A stretch of 64,000 nucleotides of DNA from Candidatus Liptonbacteria bacterium (GTDB lineage Bacteria; Patescibacteriota; Minisyncoccia; UBA6257; 2-01-FULL-56-20): positions 1 to 64,000 of the forward strand of contig JACRFR010000018.1 of assembly GCA_016212635.1 (NCBI GenBank), in the 5' to 3' direction. The notes under the pieces were generated by a model that saw only the letters and a list, made by a program, of their open reading frames with translations, searched no databases and was not told the origin of the DNA. A program made the translations under genes and the position numbers. Positions 44,165 to 53,227 of this stretch are shown here, in pieces; within the stretch, counting starts at the first letter, position 1, and every line of letters begins with the position of its first letter.

Positions 44165-44488
44165 ATGTTGCCCCGGAAACAGCGGCTTAGTCGTCTGGAA
44201 ATCGCCCGGTTTTTCCCCCTGCGCACCCCCCCGCGCTTTACCTGCGCCTGGTTTGATCTTTGGGCGCAACCCAATTCCACCAACCACAACCGATACGCCA
44301 TTGTTATCCCCAATAAAACCCTAACCCGGGCAGTTGACCGGGCTTATTCCCGTCGGCGAATATACGCCCTGGTGAGAAACTGGCCGAATTACAGAGAAGA
44401 CAGACTGATCCGGCTCAAGCCACACATCCGAAGCCGCCAGCAAGTCAAGAACTTTCTAACCGGCTTTGTCGCTGCCCCAAAACTATAA
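44165..44488 (+). CDS. rnpA: Ribonuclease P protein component
   Basis: Starting at ATG 44165 the product is 107 aa, beginning MLPRKQRLSRLEIARFF as is usual for RnpA. It has RYAIVIPNKTLTRAVDRAYSRRRIYALVRNW, equivalent to the conserved RNR helix (here AYSRRRIY), which binds P RNA. It assists tRNA 5' maturation. A GTG at 44141 would add eight residues and overlap rpmH. It is the second gene of the rpmH-rnpA-yidC-jag run. Confidence 0.9.
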   Translation: MLPRKQRLSRLEIARFFPLRTPPRFTCAWFDLWAQPNSTNHNRYAIVIPNKTLTRAVDRAYSRRRIYALVRNWPNYREDRLIRLKPHIRSRQQVKNFLTGFVAAPKL

Positions 44489-44497
44489 TATCCCAAT

Positions 44498-45241
44498 ATG
44501 GCCAATTTATACCACCTCGTCTTATATCAACCCCTACTAAATCTATTAGTGATCCTCTACCAAACTACGGCCGGGGGCGATTTGGGGGTGGCCATTATAG
44601 AACTTACGGTGCTGATTCAGCTAATCCTTTTCCCCATTGTCCGGCGCAACCTCCGAACCCAAATGGTTATGCAAAAAATTCAGCCGGAACTGCGCCGCAC
44701 CCAAGAACTTTATAAAAAAGATCCGGCCAAACAGTACCAGGCCATGATGGCCACCTACCGCGAACACCACATATCGCCTTTCGGGGGTTTTGCCCTGACT
44801 TTTGTGCAACTGCTCCTGATCATTCCTCTGTACCAAATATTCCTGCACATTTTTGCCGCCGAGACCTTAACCCAACTATACTCCTTCGTGTCCCAGCCCG
44901 CCGCCCTAGCCAACATCTCTTTGGGCTTGATAAATCTGCCGCAGCCCAGTATTCTCTTGGTAGTTCTTACCGCTGCCATGCAGCTACTTCAAGGCTGGCT
45001 AATGTTCCAACCACTGGCGGGATCTGGTCCTGGTCCAGCCTCCTCAAAAATGATGATCTTGATGGGGCCGGTGATCACGGTGGTAATTTTTTCGCGCTTG
45101 CCCGCCGCCGTTGGTCTATATTGGTTAGCCTCCACTATCGCTTCCATTGGTCAAACCGTTATCATTCGCCGGCAGTTAACAACCAGCCATGATCAACCTC
45201 GAAGCCTTTGTTCAAAAACTGATAGCCCTGATGGGGTTTGA
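44498..45241 (+). CDS. yidC: YidC/Oxa1-family membrane insertase
   Basis: The 247-aa protein has about five membrane helices: LYHLVLYQPLLNLLVILY, VAIIELTVLIQLILFPI, FALTFVQLLLIIPLYQIFLHI, LVVLTAAMQLLQGWLMF and a final VITVVIFSRLPAAVGLYWLAST. The cytoplasmic hairpin MQKIQPELRRTQELYKKDP is characteristic. It inserts membrane proteins with or without SecYEG. Like Gram-positive YidC it lacks the large periplasmic domain. It sits 9 nt after rnpA, and jag begins inside its 3' end. Confidence 0.93.
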   Translation: MANLYHLVLYQPLLNLLVILYQTTAGGDLGVAIIELTVLIQLILFPIVRRNLRTQMVMQKIQPELRRTQELYKKDPAKQYQAMMATYREHHISPFGGFALTFVQLLLIIPLYQIFLHIFAAETLTQLYSFVSQPAALANISLGLINLPQPSILLVVLTAAMQLLQGWLMFQPLAGSGPGPASSKMMILMGPVITVVIFSRLPAAVGLYWLASTIASIGQTVIIRRQLTTSHDQPRSLCSKTDSPDGV

Positions 45242-45662
45242 GGACTGCAAAATAGAAGTCGACGCCGAGCACCGGCACGGCTCGATCTTTATTTACAGCC
45301 ACGAGAACCTGATCCAAGAGAACCTGCCCGACTTAGTGGAAAGCATCAACCATTTGGTGCAAATGGCGGCCAAACAACAAAATGCCGAGACCATCTTCTT
45401 CGATCTAAATAATTACCGCCGCGAGCGCGAGCGGCTGATCGCCGAACTGGCTCGAACCGCGGCCCGCAAGGTGCTCGCGACCCAACAAGAACTAACCTTG
45501 CCCAGCATGAACTCTTACGAGCGGCGGCTGGTCCACGTGGAGCTCGCCACCCATCCGGGAGTAGTTACCGAGAGCAACGGAGTGGGACGAGAACGCTGCG
45601 TGGTGATCAAACCCCTCACGGATGAACCGAAAGGGTCCCTAGTCCAAAGTCAGACCGTATAA
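45189..45662 (+). CDS. jag: Jag/KhpB-like RNA-binding protein (KH-R3H)
   Basis: The 157-aa product has a compact KH region (IEVDAEHRHGSIFIYSHENLIQENLPDLVESINHLVQ) and a C-terminal R3H domain (NSYERRLVHVELATHPGVVTESNGVGRERCVVIKP, with R-x3-H near residue 110-115). Jag/KhpB proteins bind RNA and affect cell division and envelope genes. The start overlaps yidC by 53 nt, and the 3' end overlaps the convergent beta-propeller gene by 24 nt. The N-terminal Jag_N domain is absent. Confidence 0.88.
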   Translation: MINLEAFVQKLIALMGFEDCKIEVDAEHRHGSIFIYSHENLIQENLPDLVESINHLVQMAAKQQNAETIFFDLNNYRRERERLIAELARTAARKVLATQQELTLPSMNSYERRLVHVELATHPGVVTESNGVGRERCVVIKPLTDEPKGSLVQSQTV

Positions 45663-46865
45663 CCGCCGGTCGTATCGGTTGATGAAGAACAGCCGGTTTT
45701 GGTACACCCGAAGTTCATCTGCGTCCAGGCTCAACCCCTCTAAATTAAGCAAGCTGGACACGTCGCCGGTGGTTAAGTTGATCGAGAGAAAATCATCCAC
45801 CGTGTAAAGACGGCGCTTGAAGTAATCATCCGGCAGCTCCGCCGCCGCGAAAGCCCGGGCGTCCCGAGGCACGGCGCAGATCAAACCAGCCCCCTCCGTA
45901 GAAGTGGCCTGACCCGAGCTCGTCGAATGAGCCTGCCCCAACTCTTCGCTCTTCGCGCTTCGCTCTTCGCTTATCAAGGTGCATTTATTGGGCAGGGTGA
46001 GAAAGTTCAGATCGTGCAGGACGGTGCCGCCTCGCCCCAAAAGGGACAAGGTGCCGCCCCGGCGGTTCTTGTTGGCCGCAAAAGCGACCCCATAACCCGC
46101 CGCCCCGTTCCAATTAATAACTAATCCCACCCGACCCGCCAGGGCGGGCTGGGATGTTTGTTTGGCCAAATCAACCCACCACGCCGCCCCTTCGGTTTCC
46201 GCAGAACTCCGAGCGACCAAAAGGATCTTCTCCGGACTGGAAGCGATAATATCCACATCGCTAACGTTCACGCCTAAAAGCGGCCGGGGTGGAGCTTGGG
46301 GGCGGGCTGGGTCCAGTTCGGCTAAAACGTTAGTCTTATCACCCCGAGCCAAAAACAAAACAACTCGGCTGTCGGCGGACCAAGCGGCGTCGGTTACCGC
46401 GACCGGCAGGCCTTGCCAAGTACTGGAGGCGGTCGAAAAAAGAGAAGCGCCCGACTTACCCTCGGCTAGGACGAAACGGCCATTGGGCGAAAAACGGGCA
46501 CGGGTGAGGTTGGGCAAGGTGCTGGCGCTGGCCGTGCCGGTGCGCCCTCCCGCCACCCGAACCACTTGCCCGTCGGGACGGATCAACCAAACGACACTTT
46601 GTTTGTCCACGAAATAATCCAACACCGGATCGGGGGCGACCACGCCGAACTTCTGACTCATTGCAGTGACGCCGGGACTGGAACTGGTGGCGCCCGGAAC
46701 AACCACCGTGCCCGGTCGAGAAACTATGCCGGGAGATATGACGCCGCCGACGCCGCTCGGATTGGGGTGGCTGGGGGCTGGAACGGATCGAAAAACTTGC
46801 CACAAACCATAGCCCGCCAGTGCGCCGACAACCAACACTATTAAAACCAGGATCAATTTACGCAT
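45639..46865 (-). CDS. Membrane-anchored beta-propeller-like protein
   Basis: The 408-aa protein has an N-terminal helix (LILVLIVLVVGALAGYGLW), a Pro/Gly/Ser/Val linker and then repeated beta strands with WLIRPDGQVV, RFSPNGRFVLAEG, AWSADSRVVLFLARGD, which recall TolB/WD40-type propellers. It is the last gene of the T4SS-like locus and probably an extracytoplasmic scaffold. A loop near residue 300-318 (SEERSAKSEELGQAHSTSSG) is encoded by heptanucleotide repeats and a palindromic repeat inserted in frame. Family assignment is by repeat pattern only. Confidence 0.6.
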   Translation of the reverse strand: MRKLILVLIVLVVGALAGYGLWQVFRSVPAPSHPNPSGVGGVISPGIVSRPGTVVVPGATSSSPGVTAMSQKFGVVAPDPVLDYFVDKQSVVWLIRPDGQVVRVAGGRTGTASASTLPNLTRARFSPNGRFVLAEGKSGASLFSTASSTWQGLPVAVTDAAWSADSRVVLFLARGDKTNVLAELDPARPQAPPRPLLGVNVSDVDIIASSPEKILLVARSSAETEGAAWWVDLAKQTSQPALAGRVGLVINWNGAAGYGVAFAANKNRRGGTLSLLGRGGTVLHDLNFLTLPNKCTLISEERSAKSEELGQAHSTSSGQATSTEGAGLICAVPRDARAFAAAELPDDYFKRRLYTVDDFLSINLTTGDVSSLLNLEGLSLDADELRVYQNRLFFINRYDRRLYGLTLD

Positions 46866-46867
46866 GC

Positions 46868-47548
46868 TTATTTTTGAAAAATCAACCGCGCGGCGCTTTG
46901 GGCGGATTCGAATAAACCGCGCGGATTTTGCGCGGCGAGGGAAATATCAACCGCGGTTCCGTCGGGAGTGTTGGGATCAATTTCCATTCGGAGTGATTCC
47001 GGGTGCTCCGCGTTTTGGACCAACTCGCCATTGACCCGCCAAGTCAAACCCAAATCACCCAACCTGGCGATCTTAAAGAAGAACGGCCGAGCCCACACCT
47101 CCGCCGCCGTAGTTCCGAAACGGTTGCTGGGATAAGGAGCGTCGATAACTATGTCCGGGGCGGCTACGGGCAGCCGCAGGGTTTGGATCGCATCCCCGTT
47201 TTTCAACCCCCCCACCCGCGCGCGCAACTTGAGATTACGACTGGCGTCCTCGGGCACCAAGAAAACAATCTTCTGCTTGCCGTTGCCGCCCTCCAAAAGA
47301 CGATCGTTTAGGTACCAGTAGATCGGCAGTTTGGATAGATCCACCAGCTGGCCGGTAGTTTCAGTGACAAACACCGTGGCTTCCATGAACGACCCCGCCA
47401 CGGGCAACACCTTGCCCGCGTAACCCGACGGCGCATAAGTATCCGCCCGCCAATCCACCCAAATCCAGTAATTTGTTTCTTGCGCGCCGGCAGTCAGTCC
47501 TATAGCTGCCGCGAGGGCCACGCCGAATATCAACAAAACTTTAGGCAT
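46868..47548 (-). CDS. Secreted protein of T4SS-like locus, unknown
   Basis: The 226-aa product has a signal peptide (MPKVLLIFGVALAAAIGLTAGA, cleavage likely after AGA). It is otherwise beta-rich with Ig-like character (ATVFVTETTGQLVDLSKLPIYWYLND; LTWRVNGELVQ; DGTAVDISLAAQNPRG). No family is recognised. It lies between the propeller gene (2 nt away) and the membrane-protein gene it overlaps by 8 nt, so it is part of the operon. An extracellular or cell-envelope structural role is inferred. Confidence 0.65.
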   Translation of the reverse strand: MPKVLLIFGVALAAAIGLTAGAQETNYWIWVDWRADTYAPSGYAGKVLPVAGSFMEATVFVTETTGQLVDLSKLPIYWYLNDRLLEGGNGKQKIVFLVPEDASRNLKLRARVGGLKNGDAIQTLRLPVAAPDIVIDAPYPSNRFGTTAAEVWARPFFFKIARLGDLGLTWRVNGELVQNAEHPESLRMEIDPNTPDGTAVDISLAAQNPRGLFESAQSAARLIFQK

Positions 47549-48383
47549 AAGATTCTTGGAATTTCTTGGATCTGCCGGCTGGCCGTCTCTGATTCCAAGC
47601 GCGTTCCGCCCGGAGGCGTTTCGCGGCTGCGGGGTCGCTCAAATCAACCACCGAGCCGTCGATCCGAACCCGACCCCCACCCAGAAGTTCCCAACCGACG
47701 TCTTCCGGCGCAACCCCCGTCTCCATACTTTCTTTAAGTGTATCAAGTGAGGTTCGAGAAAGGTAGTCGGCGGATAAGACACCTCGGTCGCTAATCATCG
47801 GCGCCACCCCTAAGCCTTCTGGTCTTTGAGAGGGTAAGTACTGTCCCGCCGCGAGCGCGGGTTGTTCTCCAAAGGCCGTGGTGGTAGTTGCGCCGGCTGC
47901 TTGGCCCGATCTAGCTTCGGCCATCGACTCCTGCACGGTTCCATAGAATTGGCGTCCTTCCCGGCTGACATTCTTGACCCGTTCCCAAGCAGCCCCATCC
48001 TTGCTCCGCGCGGCCGCCCCTAGGCTTCTCGCCGAGGCTTGAACTTTTGGGTCGAACCCAACCTTGAGCGCGGTGGCGGCCAGAGCGGACTTAGGGTGAC
48101 GATCCACGTAAATCGTGACCAAGAAGGCAGCTGTTCGAAGCGGCAAGACGTCGCCCACGACCGGGATCAATTCTAAAAGATTGCCAATCAGCGCATAATT
48201 GCCCTTGACCCCTTTCGTACGCATATAAATTTGTTCCGACGGGAAGGCGATGGCGTCGGTGACGCCCAGGCCCACGCCCGGGATGTAGTCCAAAATATCC
48301 GCCAACAAAATCAAGGCGCCGACAAGCAAGGCCTCGGCGGAAGGTATCTTTGGACCCGAGCTGCTCCTTTGATCATCGCCCAT
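47541..48383 (-). CDS. Membrane protein with DUF4112-like segment
   Basis: The 280-aa protein has hydrophobic stretches at about 17-40 (ALLVGALILLADILDYIPGVG) and 65-95 (YALIGNLLELIPVVGDVLPLRTAAFLVTIY). The paired IPGVG and IPVVGDVLP turns resemble DUF4112-type membrane proteins. The remaining 180 residues are soluble and Ala/Arg/Gln-rich, without recognisable domains. It lies directly downstream of virB4 and overlaps the next gene, so it belongs to the same secretion-like operon. Confidence 0.6.
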   Translation of the reverse strand: MGDDQRSSSGPKIPSAEALLVGALILLADILDYIPGVGLGVTDAIAFPSEQIYMRTKGVKGNYALIGNLLELIPVVGDVLPLRTAAFLVTIYVDRHPKSALAATALKVGFDPKVQASARSLGAAARSKDGAAWERVKNVSREGRQFYGTVQESMAEARSGQAAGATTTTAFGEQPALAAGQYLPSQRPEGLGVAPMISDRGVLSADYLSRTSLDTLKESMETGVAPEDVGWELLGGGRVRIDGSVVDLSDPAAAKRLRAERAWNQRRPAGRSKKFQESYA

Positions 48384-48390
48384 GGTTGTG

Positions 48391-50163
48391 TTACTTGCCC
48401 TCCCCGGCCTCTTCTAAGAGTTGTTTGGGGTCAGTGGTAATAATCTTACCTTCAAAGTAGGAAGGAATGATCTGGATTGCCACATGCCGCTGGCCGGCGA
48501 TGAACAAACCAGTGCCCACCTCCGCGGTCAACAACAGATCTTTTTCCGCTTGGGTTAGATTAAAGGCCTTACCTACCACATCAATGGTGGCCGGGGCTTG
48601 TTTCAGGAGTAATTGAACTGAAGAGTTGGTGATGACCGGCCGGCCATATGGGGAGCGCAGGAAATCCTCCACGTCCTGGGTGATGGTAGTGGTACCCAAG
48701 TAGTACTTGCGGCAGCGTTTGACCAGGCCGAACAAGAAGGCGGCACTGGTTTCATCTTTCATCATCCACCAAGCCTCATCCACGATCAAGATCCGCCGCT
48801 TAAGATGGGCGCGGATCAGATTCCAAATAAAGTTTAAAATAAGATACATGGCGATCGGGCGCAGTCCGTCTTCCAGGTCCCGGATCGAAAAGACAATCAA
48901 TCGATTCTTAAGATCAATGTTGCTGGCTTGATTCAGGAAGCCGGAGAAGCTGCCCTTGGTGAACTTATAAAGCCGCTCGGCCATGCCCCGGCCGCCCTCT
49001 AGGTTGCGCAACACCGTTTCCAGATCCTCCAATAGGGGCGGCTGGGCCTCCGAGAAGTCTTCCCCGATCACGATCTCGCGCGAGGCGTATGTTTCCGTGA
49101 TGGCTCGGTCCAGAATGGCATCTTCCTCGGTAGAAACTTCGCCCAAGAGAAGCTTGATCAAACCGGCAATATTTACAATATGCGAACGCAAAACATCCGA
49201 GGCAGTCTCTCCGTCGGGGATAATAGGCAGATCGAAAGGGTTAATGTGCTCTTCGGAGGATAGGGAAATGTTGAAGAAGCTCCCGCCGAACGCCTCGGCT
49301 AAGCGTTGGTACTCGTTCTCTGGGTCGATGACAATAACCTCCGTGCCCAACATTAAAGAACGGATAATTTCCAACTTAGTGGCGTAGGATTTGCCGCTGC
49401 CCGCCTTAGCGAAGACCACCTGATTCGCGTTTTCCATGGAGAACCGGTCGAAGATGACCAAACTGTTATTGTGACGATTGATGCCGTACATCACCCCATC
49501 TTCGGAGGTTATATCTTCGGAAACAAAAGGAAAAAAGGACGACACCGGACCCGAATTCATGGGGGTCATGACCAGGAGATGATCCTGCCGCAAAGGCAGA
49601 ACCGACTGATAGCCTTGCAGTTGCTGGAACAGAGCGGGCTTGGCGAAGACCAATTTAGCTTCCAAGATCGAGGTCAGCCGACTTTCGATCCGAGTCAGTG
49701 CGTCCAAGTTATCCGCGTAAATAGTCAGGTACACCGCCACACTAAACAATCTTTCCTGGCCCTGCATCAGCCCGTCGCGCAGATTCTCAATGTCTTGCAT
49801 CGCGGTCTCCAGCATGGGATCGCGGACCAACCCTTTTTCTTCCCGATCCGCGATTTGGGACTGTACTTGGGTGACTTTCTTGCGCAAATTTTTCAAGGCG
49901 TTACCGGTGTCCAAGGGCTCGGTGTAGATCGCGATATCCATCAATTCCGGCAGGTTGATAATCGGCTCGAACCAACCCGTGGACAGGAAGCGCGGGTAGG
50001 AAAAGAAGAAGAAGGACTTGGCGAGCTTATCCCCGATCTTGAGGTAGTTAGATTGCACCTCCAGGCCCGGTGGAGCGATAACCTTTTTAACTTGTTGGAA
50101 ATTGTCGGGCATGTTAGGAGTGTGAGACGCGGCGCCGTCTAAGCTAGAATTCGATGGTGCCAT
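48391..50163 (-). CDS. virB4: VirB4/TraC-type T4SS ATPase
   Basis: The 590-aa ATPase has an N-terminal accessory region (1-230), Walker A VFAKAGSGKSYATKLEIIRSLM, VIVIDPENEYQRLAEAFGG, Walker B RRILIVDEAWWMMKDE and TTITQDVEDFLRSPYG near the end. VirB4 proteins energise assembly and substrate passage in type IV secretion machines at the cytoplasmic membrane. It is shorter than classical VirB4 (about 800 aa), because much of the N-terminal domain seems to be encoded by the separate upstream gene. It is the central gene of the 45.6-58.4 kb locus. Confidence 0.93.
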   Translation of the reverse strand: MAPSNSSLDGAASHTPNMPDNFQQVKKVIAPPGLEVQSNYLKIGDKLAKSFFFFSYPRFLSTGWFEPIINLPELMDIAIYTEPLDTGNALKNLRKKVTQVQSQIADREEKGLVRDPMLETAMQDIENLRDGLMQGQERLFSVAVYLTIYADNLDALTRIESRLTSILEAKLVFAKPALFQQLQGYQSVLPLRQDHLLVMTPMNSGPVSSFFPFVSEDITSEDGVMYGINRHNNSLVIFDRFSMENANQVVFAKAGSGKSYATKLEIIRSLMLGTEVIVIDPENEYQRLAEAFGGSFFNISLSSEEHINPFDLPIIPDGETASDVLRSHIVNIAGLIKLLLGEVSTEEDAILDRAITETYASREIVIGEDFSEAQPPLLEDLETVLRNLEGGRGMAERLYKFTKGSFSGFLNQASNIDLKNRLIVFSIRDLEDGLRPIAMYLILNFIWNLIRAHLKRRILIVDEAWWMMKDETSAAFLFGLVKRCRKYYLGTTTITQDVEDFLRSPYGRPVITNSSVQLLLKQAPATIDVVGKAFNLTQAEKDLLLTAEVGTGLFIAGQRHVAIQIIPSYFEGKIITTDPKQLLEEAGEGK

Positions 50164-50170
50164 GGCGAGT

Positions 50171-50199
50171 TATTAATCATTGATTATTAATCATTGATC
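50171..50199. repeat. ATTAATCATTGATT-type short repeat
   Basis: TATTAATCATTGATT is followed by a second unit, the same motif as 13262-13291. It sits in the 34-nt gap between two genes of the secretion operon. Confidence 0.6.
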
Positions 50200-50881
50200 A
50201 TTTCTGACCGGCCGCCTCCAAAGTTTCCACGCCCGGAACTCGTACCCCTTCCTTCTCGATAGTTTCGGGGTTATAGAAGTTATAAAACAATTCCACCAAT
50301 TGTTCGTTGCCTAGCAGTTTAACTTCCAGCCCGACCGCCCGCAGGCCTTCCATTACTTGTTCTACTCGCTGTCCCAGCTGGGTCAGGTTTTTTTGGAACT
50401 CGGCTTCGTCCGCCGCGCTAGTTTGGGCCGCGGCCGCGCTCGTATCTTTGGACTTGAGAAAAGGTAAAAATTTACCCGCACTCTCGCGGCTGGGCAGGGT
50501 TACGGTGTCGTAGGGAACAACCACCAAAAAAAGCTTCCGCATAATCGGGTTGTCGTGGACAAAACCCCGGATGAACGACTGGTACTCCAGCATTTGGTTC
50601 TGCAGTAAACTGGATGGCTCGTCCACCCGGCGCTTCTCTAGTTTGGTCAGATACTTCTCGATATTGATCTTGCGCGAATGGATCACGGTTTGAACGGTAA
50701 AATCCAATCCATTTAGAAATTCCTGGTAGCTCTGGGTAATTACGTTCTGTTCCACCTCGGATTTCAGGGCGAAATTCATTCCCCCCACCAGCAAAATTTG
50801 CCGCAGGCCGCCGGACAAGATAATGGTGTTATCCCGGATCTCCTCGATCATTACTAGGTTTTGAGTGTTGGCTTCGGCCAT
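50198..50881 (-). CDS. VirB4 N-terminal-domain-like protein
   Basis: The 227-aa protein resembles the N-terminal part of TraC/VirB4 proteins: IEEIRDNTIILSGGLRQILLVGGMNFALKSEVEQ, then EFLNGLDFTVQTVIHSRKINIEKYLTKLE, then a Ser/Ala-rich linker and a helical end. It lacks any ATPase motif. It lies just upstream of the virB4 gene, so the two probably form a split version of one protein. The start is an ATG. A structural role at the base of the secretion machine is inferred. Confidence 0.75.
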   Translation of the reverse strand: MAEANTQNLVMIEEIRDNTIILSGGLRQILLVGGMNFALKSEVEQNVITQSYQEFLNGLDFTVQTVIHSRKINIEKYLTKLEKRRVDEPSSLLQNQMLEYQSFIRGFVHDNPIMRKLFLVVVPYDTVTLPSRESAGKFLPFLKSKDTSAAAAQTSAADEAEFQKNLTQLGQRVEQVMEGLRAVGLEVKLLGNEQLVELFYNFYNPETIEKEGVRVPGVETLEAAGQK

Positions 50882-50949
50882 TGTTTTAAGTATACCTTGA
50901 ATTACGAAATTCTGTACTTACACCCTTTGGGTTATTCACGTCCCCATCT

Positions 50950-51023
50950 GTCATTCCCGCGCAGGCGGGAATCCAGGCCCCAGGGCAAGTTGCATACTGG
51001 ATCCCCGCATTCGCGAGGATGAC
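50950..51023. repeat. GTCATTCCCGC palindromic repeat
   Basis: GTCATTCCCGCGCAGGCGGG forms the left palindrome and CCCCGCATTCGCGAGG with ATGAC the right one. It lies between two genes of the secretion operon and belongs to the widespread class also seen at 23.9, 38.4 and 59.4 kb. Confidence 0.65.
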
Positions 51024-51073
51024 AGAAAGAAGGCGAATATGTAAGTCCTAAACATAAACAAAATAAAATAAGG

Positions 51074-51595
51074 CTAGCGATAATCGATTCGCCGGGCGGC
51101 GCGATGTTCCCCAGTGGGACGCTTAATGATCTGGAAACGCTCCCGAACCTCGGGGGTAGTATCGGTGGGGGTTTGGGGTGACTCCGGGGGCGCGCTGGGC
51201 CGGCCGGTTTGGACCTCCTGCCATATGGTCTTGAGCGCCAAACCAGCCAAGACTCGCTCCAAATCAAATCCCGGCGTCACCGGCTTGGGCGGTTGCGAAC
51301 CCTGGGGGAGCGCCTTTTCGGTGGATTGCCAGATATATCTTTGCGGCTCCCAAAAAAAACTGAAGGCCGCGGCGATGATCTTGGGCAACGACTGGCCGTT
51401 GATGGTGATAAAACCCAAGCCCAAGCTTATTCCCACCACAGCTATCGAGCACAGCGCCCAGAGCCAAGTTTGAACCGTAAAGTAAAAAACAAAACTAACT
51501 ACGCCGCTCCCGGCCAGGTATAAAAATTGGCGGATGGTGAAGGGTCCCGCTATCTTATCCTCAACCTCGATGAATTGGGGAACTTGGTATTGCAT
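51074..51595 (-). CDS. PrgI-family T4SS membrane protein
   Basis: The 173-aa product starts MQYQVPQFIEVEDKIAGPFTIRQFLYLAG, the PrgI/TcpE pattern, with two membrane helices at about 28-65 (VVSFVFYFTVQTWLWALCSIAVVGISLGLGF), followed by AAAFSFFWEPQRYIWQ. PrgI proteins partner VirB4 in the inner-membrane part of Gram-positive-type conjugation machines. The C-terminal 80 residues are Pro-rich and unassigned. It is encoded two genes upstream of virB4. Confidence 0.85.
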   Translation of the reverse strand: MQYQVPQFIEVEDKIAGPFTIRQFLYLAGSGVVSFVFYFTVQTWLWALCSIAVVGISLGLGFITINGQSLPKIIAAAFSFFWEPQRYIWQSTEKALPQGSQPPKPVTPGFDLERVLAGLALKTIWQEVQTGRPSAPPESPQTPTDTTPEVRERFQIIKRPTGEHRAARRIDYR

Positions 51596-51646
51596 AAAAA
51601 CCTATATGTCCTATCTGACCTATCGGGCCCGTGAGTCTTGTATCGG

Positions 51647-51716
51647 TTCCAATTAACGTACACCCGGAAGAGTTGCATCCGAGGTCGGGCCTTAGGGAGC
51701 CCCAAGGCCCGACCTC
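51647..51716. repeat. Extended GAGGTCGGGCCTT-family repeat
   Basis: TTCCAATTAA, ACCCGGAAGAGTTGCATCC and the palindrome core (51681-51716) follow in the same order as at 20554-20624. It lies between the PrgI-like gene and the Pro-rich protein gene. Confidence 0.7.
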
Positions 51717-51836
51717 AATGAATCCGCCAAGTCATCCGACCTGGCGTCCGGTCGAATAACCGGACGGGGCGTACCCTATTCGCATCGATTCGCGAGTGGT
51801 GATTAATTGGAGACAGTACAACATAACCCGCGCGAC

Positions 51837-53216
51837 CTAAACCTTCGGCGCGGGCGGCTCTTCGGAATAATTAACAACCTTGGGCGGGGGCGCGAGTTTC
51901 TTTTCTAAAGACGAGGGGGTCGGGGCAGGCTTTGACAACTTCTGCCACCAGCCGGACTTGTCGGGCGCCGCGGGAATAGTGGAAGGCAAGATGGAGCCGA
52001 ACTTAACCGTCGGCTGGGACAGGTCTATGGTGGCCGGGGTAGGGGCGGACACAAACTCCTCTTTCTTGAAAGGCGCAGTGGCGGGCGTTGGCGCCGGAAC
52101 CGAGGCGGCAGGCCTCTCCAGAGAACTCGCCGGGGGCGTTAAGCCCCGTGTTCGCATAGGGGTATTCTCTAACGGGGTAAATAACTCGCCCTTGTCTTTG
52201 CCGAGCGGTGGTAGGGGCGGCACTGGCGGCGCCCCGGGCTTCGTGGGCGCGGGCACACCGATCTCGATACGAGCAGTGGAGGGCGGCGCCTTAGGTGTGC
52301 TAGCGGGGCCTCGAAGCAGGTCGGTTTCACCAGAAGGAGAAAGGCCGGGGGTAGTAGTGCTCGAGGTTTGCTTCGGCATCTGGACGGGGCGCATCTTTTC
52401 CTCCTGCCGGAGTACGATTGGTTGAGGTGTGATGGTTTCTGGTTTTTTTGGTTCGACTCGGCTTCCGCCGGAGGCGCCTGCCCGCCCGAAGCCGGGTGCA
52501 GGCGGGGATCCTCCTTCGGAGGACACCACGGGCGGTTTGATCGGATCCATCATGGGCGGTGCCGATATTGGTTGTTTGGGAACTATCGGGGTGGGAACGG
52601 CGGGGGGCAAGACTGCGCCTCGAGTAATATCAGGTCGTATCGGCGGGGGTAGAGGCGCGGGCACTCCGGGGAATTTCCCAGCCTGCAGATTTACGGCTGG
52701 TAAATCCCCCGGACTTCCCGATGTTTCCGGGCGATGCCGAGTCGTACCCATGGGCGTAACCGGCGGCAGAGCCGCCGGCGCGGGTCGGGTTATTTCCTCA
52801 ATCCGAGCGAGCGGGGTGGTGGCGGGAGCGGACAGGGTTACCACTGGCTGGGCGGGGGCTGTAGCGGGTGTTTCTACCGACGGGAGCTGGTATATTTTTT
52901 CCAGATCCGCCCGGTACTTGGAAAAAATCTCCCGGTCCAAATCGGTCGCCATCTTTGCCACTTCTAGAGATCCCAGGGTTAATAAAACATCCAGCTGTTC
53001 GCTCAACTCGGCCGGCTTAAGGAATCCCAGCAAAACCAAACCGGACAACTGCTGAACCAGTAGTACGTCATTGCCGTCGGCCAAGCCCTGCCGCAAGCAA
53101 ATTTGGGCAACAGCTTGCAAAAGTTCTGTCGAACTGGCGGCATCCTGGATCGATTTCGGCAGGGAGTCGAACCGTTCCGCAACTTGTTGAGGAGTAATTT
53201 GATCAATATCAGTCAT
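51837..53216 (-). CDS. Proline-rich protein of T4SS-like locus
   Basis: The 459-aa protein has a folded helical N-terminus (residues 1-110: QVAERFDSLPKSIQDAASSTELLQAVAQICLRQG...LDREIFSKYRADLEKIYQLP). About 340 residues then follow that are very rich in Pro, Ala, Thr and Lys, and look disordered. No membrane segment is present. Its place between virB6-like and prgI-like genes suggests a cytoplasmic linker or regulatory component of the machine. No family is known to me. Confidence 0.65.
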   Translation of the reverse strand: MTDIDQITPQQVAERFDSLPKSIQDAASSTELLQAVAQICLRQGLADGNDVLLVQQLSGLVLLGFLKPAELSEQLDVLLTLGSLEVAKMATDLDREIFSKYRADLEKIYQLPSVETPATAPAQPVVTLSAPATTPLARIEEITRPAPAALPPVTPMGTTRHRPETSGSPGDLPAVNLQAGKFPGVPAPLPPPIRPDITRGAVLPPAVPTPIVPKQPISAPPMMDPIKPPVVSSEGGSPPAPGFGRAGASGGSRVEPKKPETITPQPIVLRQEEKMRPVQMPKQTSSTTTPGLSPSGETDLLRGPASTPKAPPSTARIEIGVPAPTKPGAPPVPPLPPLGKDKGELFTPLENTPMRTRGLTPPASSLERPAASVPAPTPATAPFKKEEFVSAPTPATIDLSQPTVKFGSILPSTIPAAPDKSGWWQKLSKPAPTPSSLEKKLAPPPKVVNYSEEPPAPKV

Positions 53217-53227
53217 AGTGGTTTATT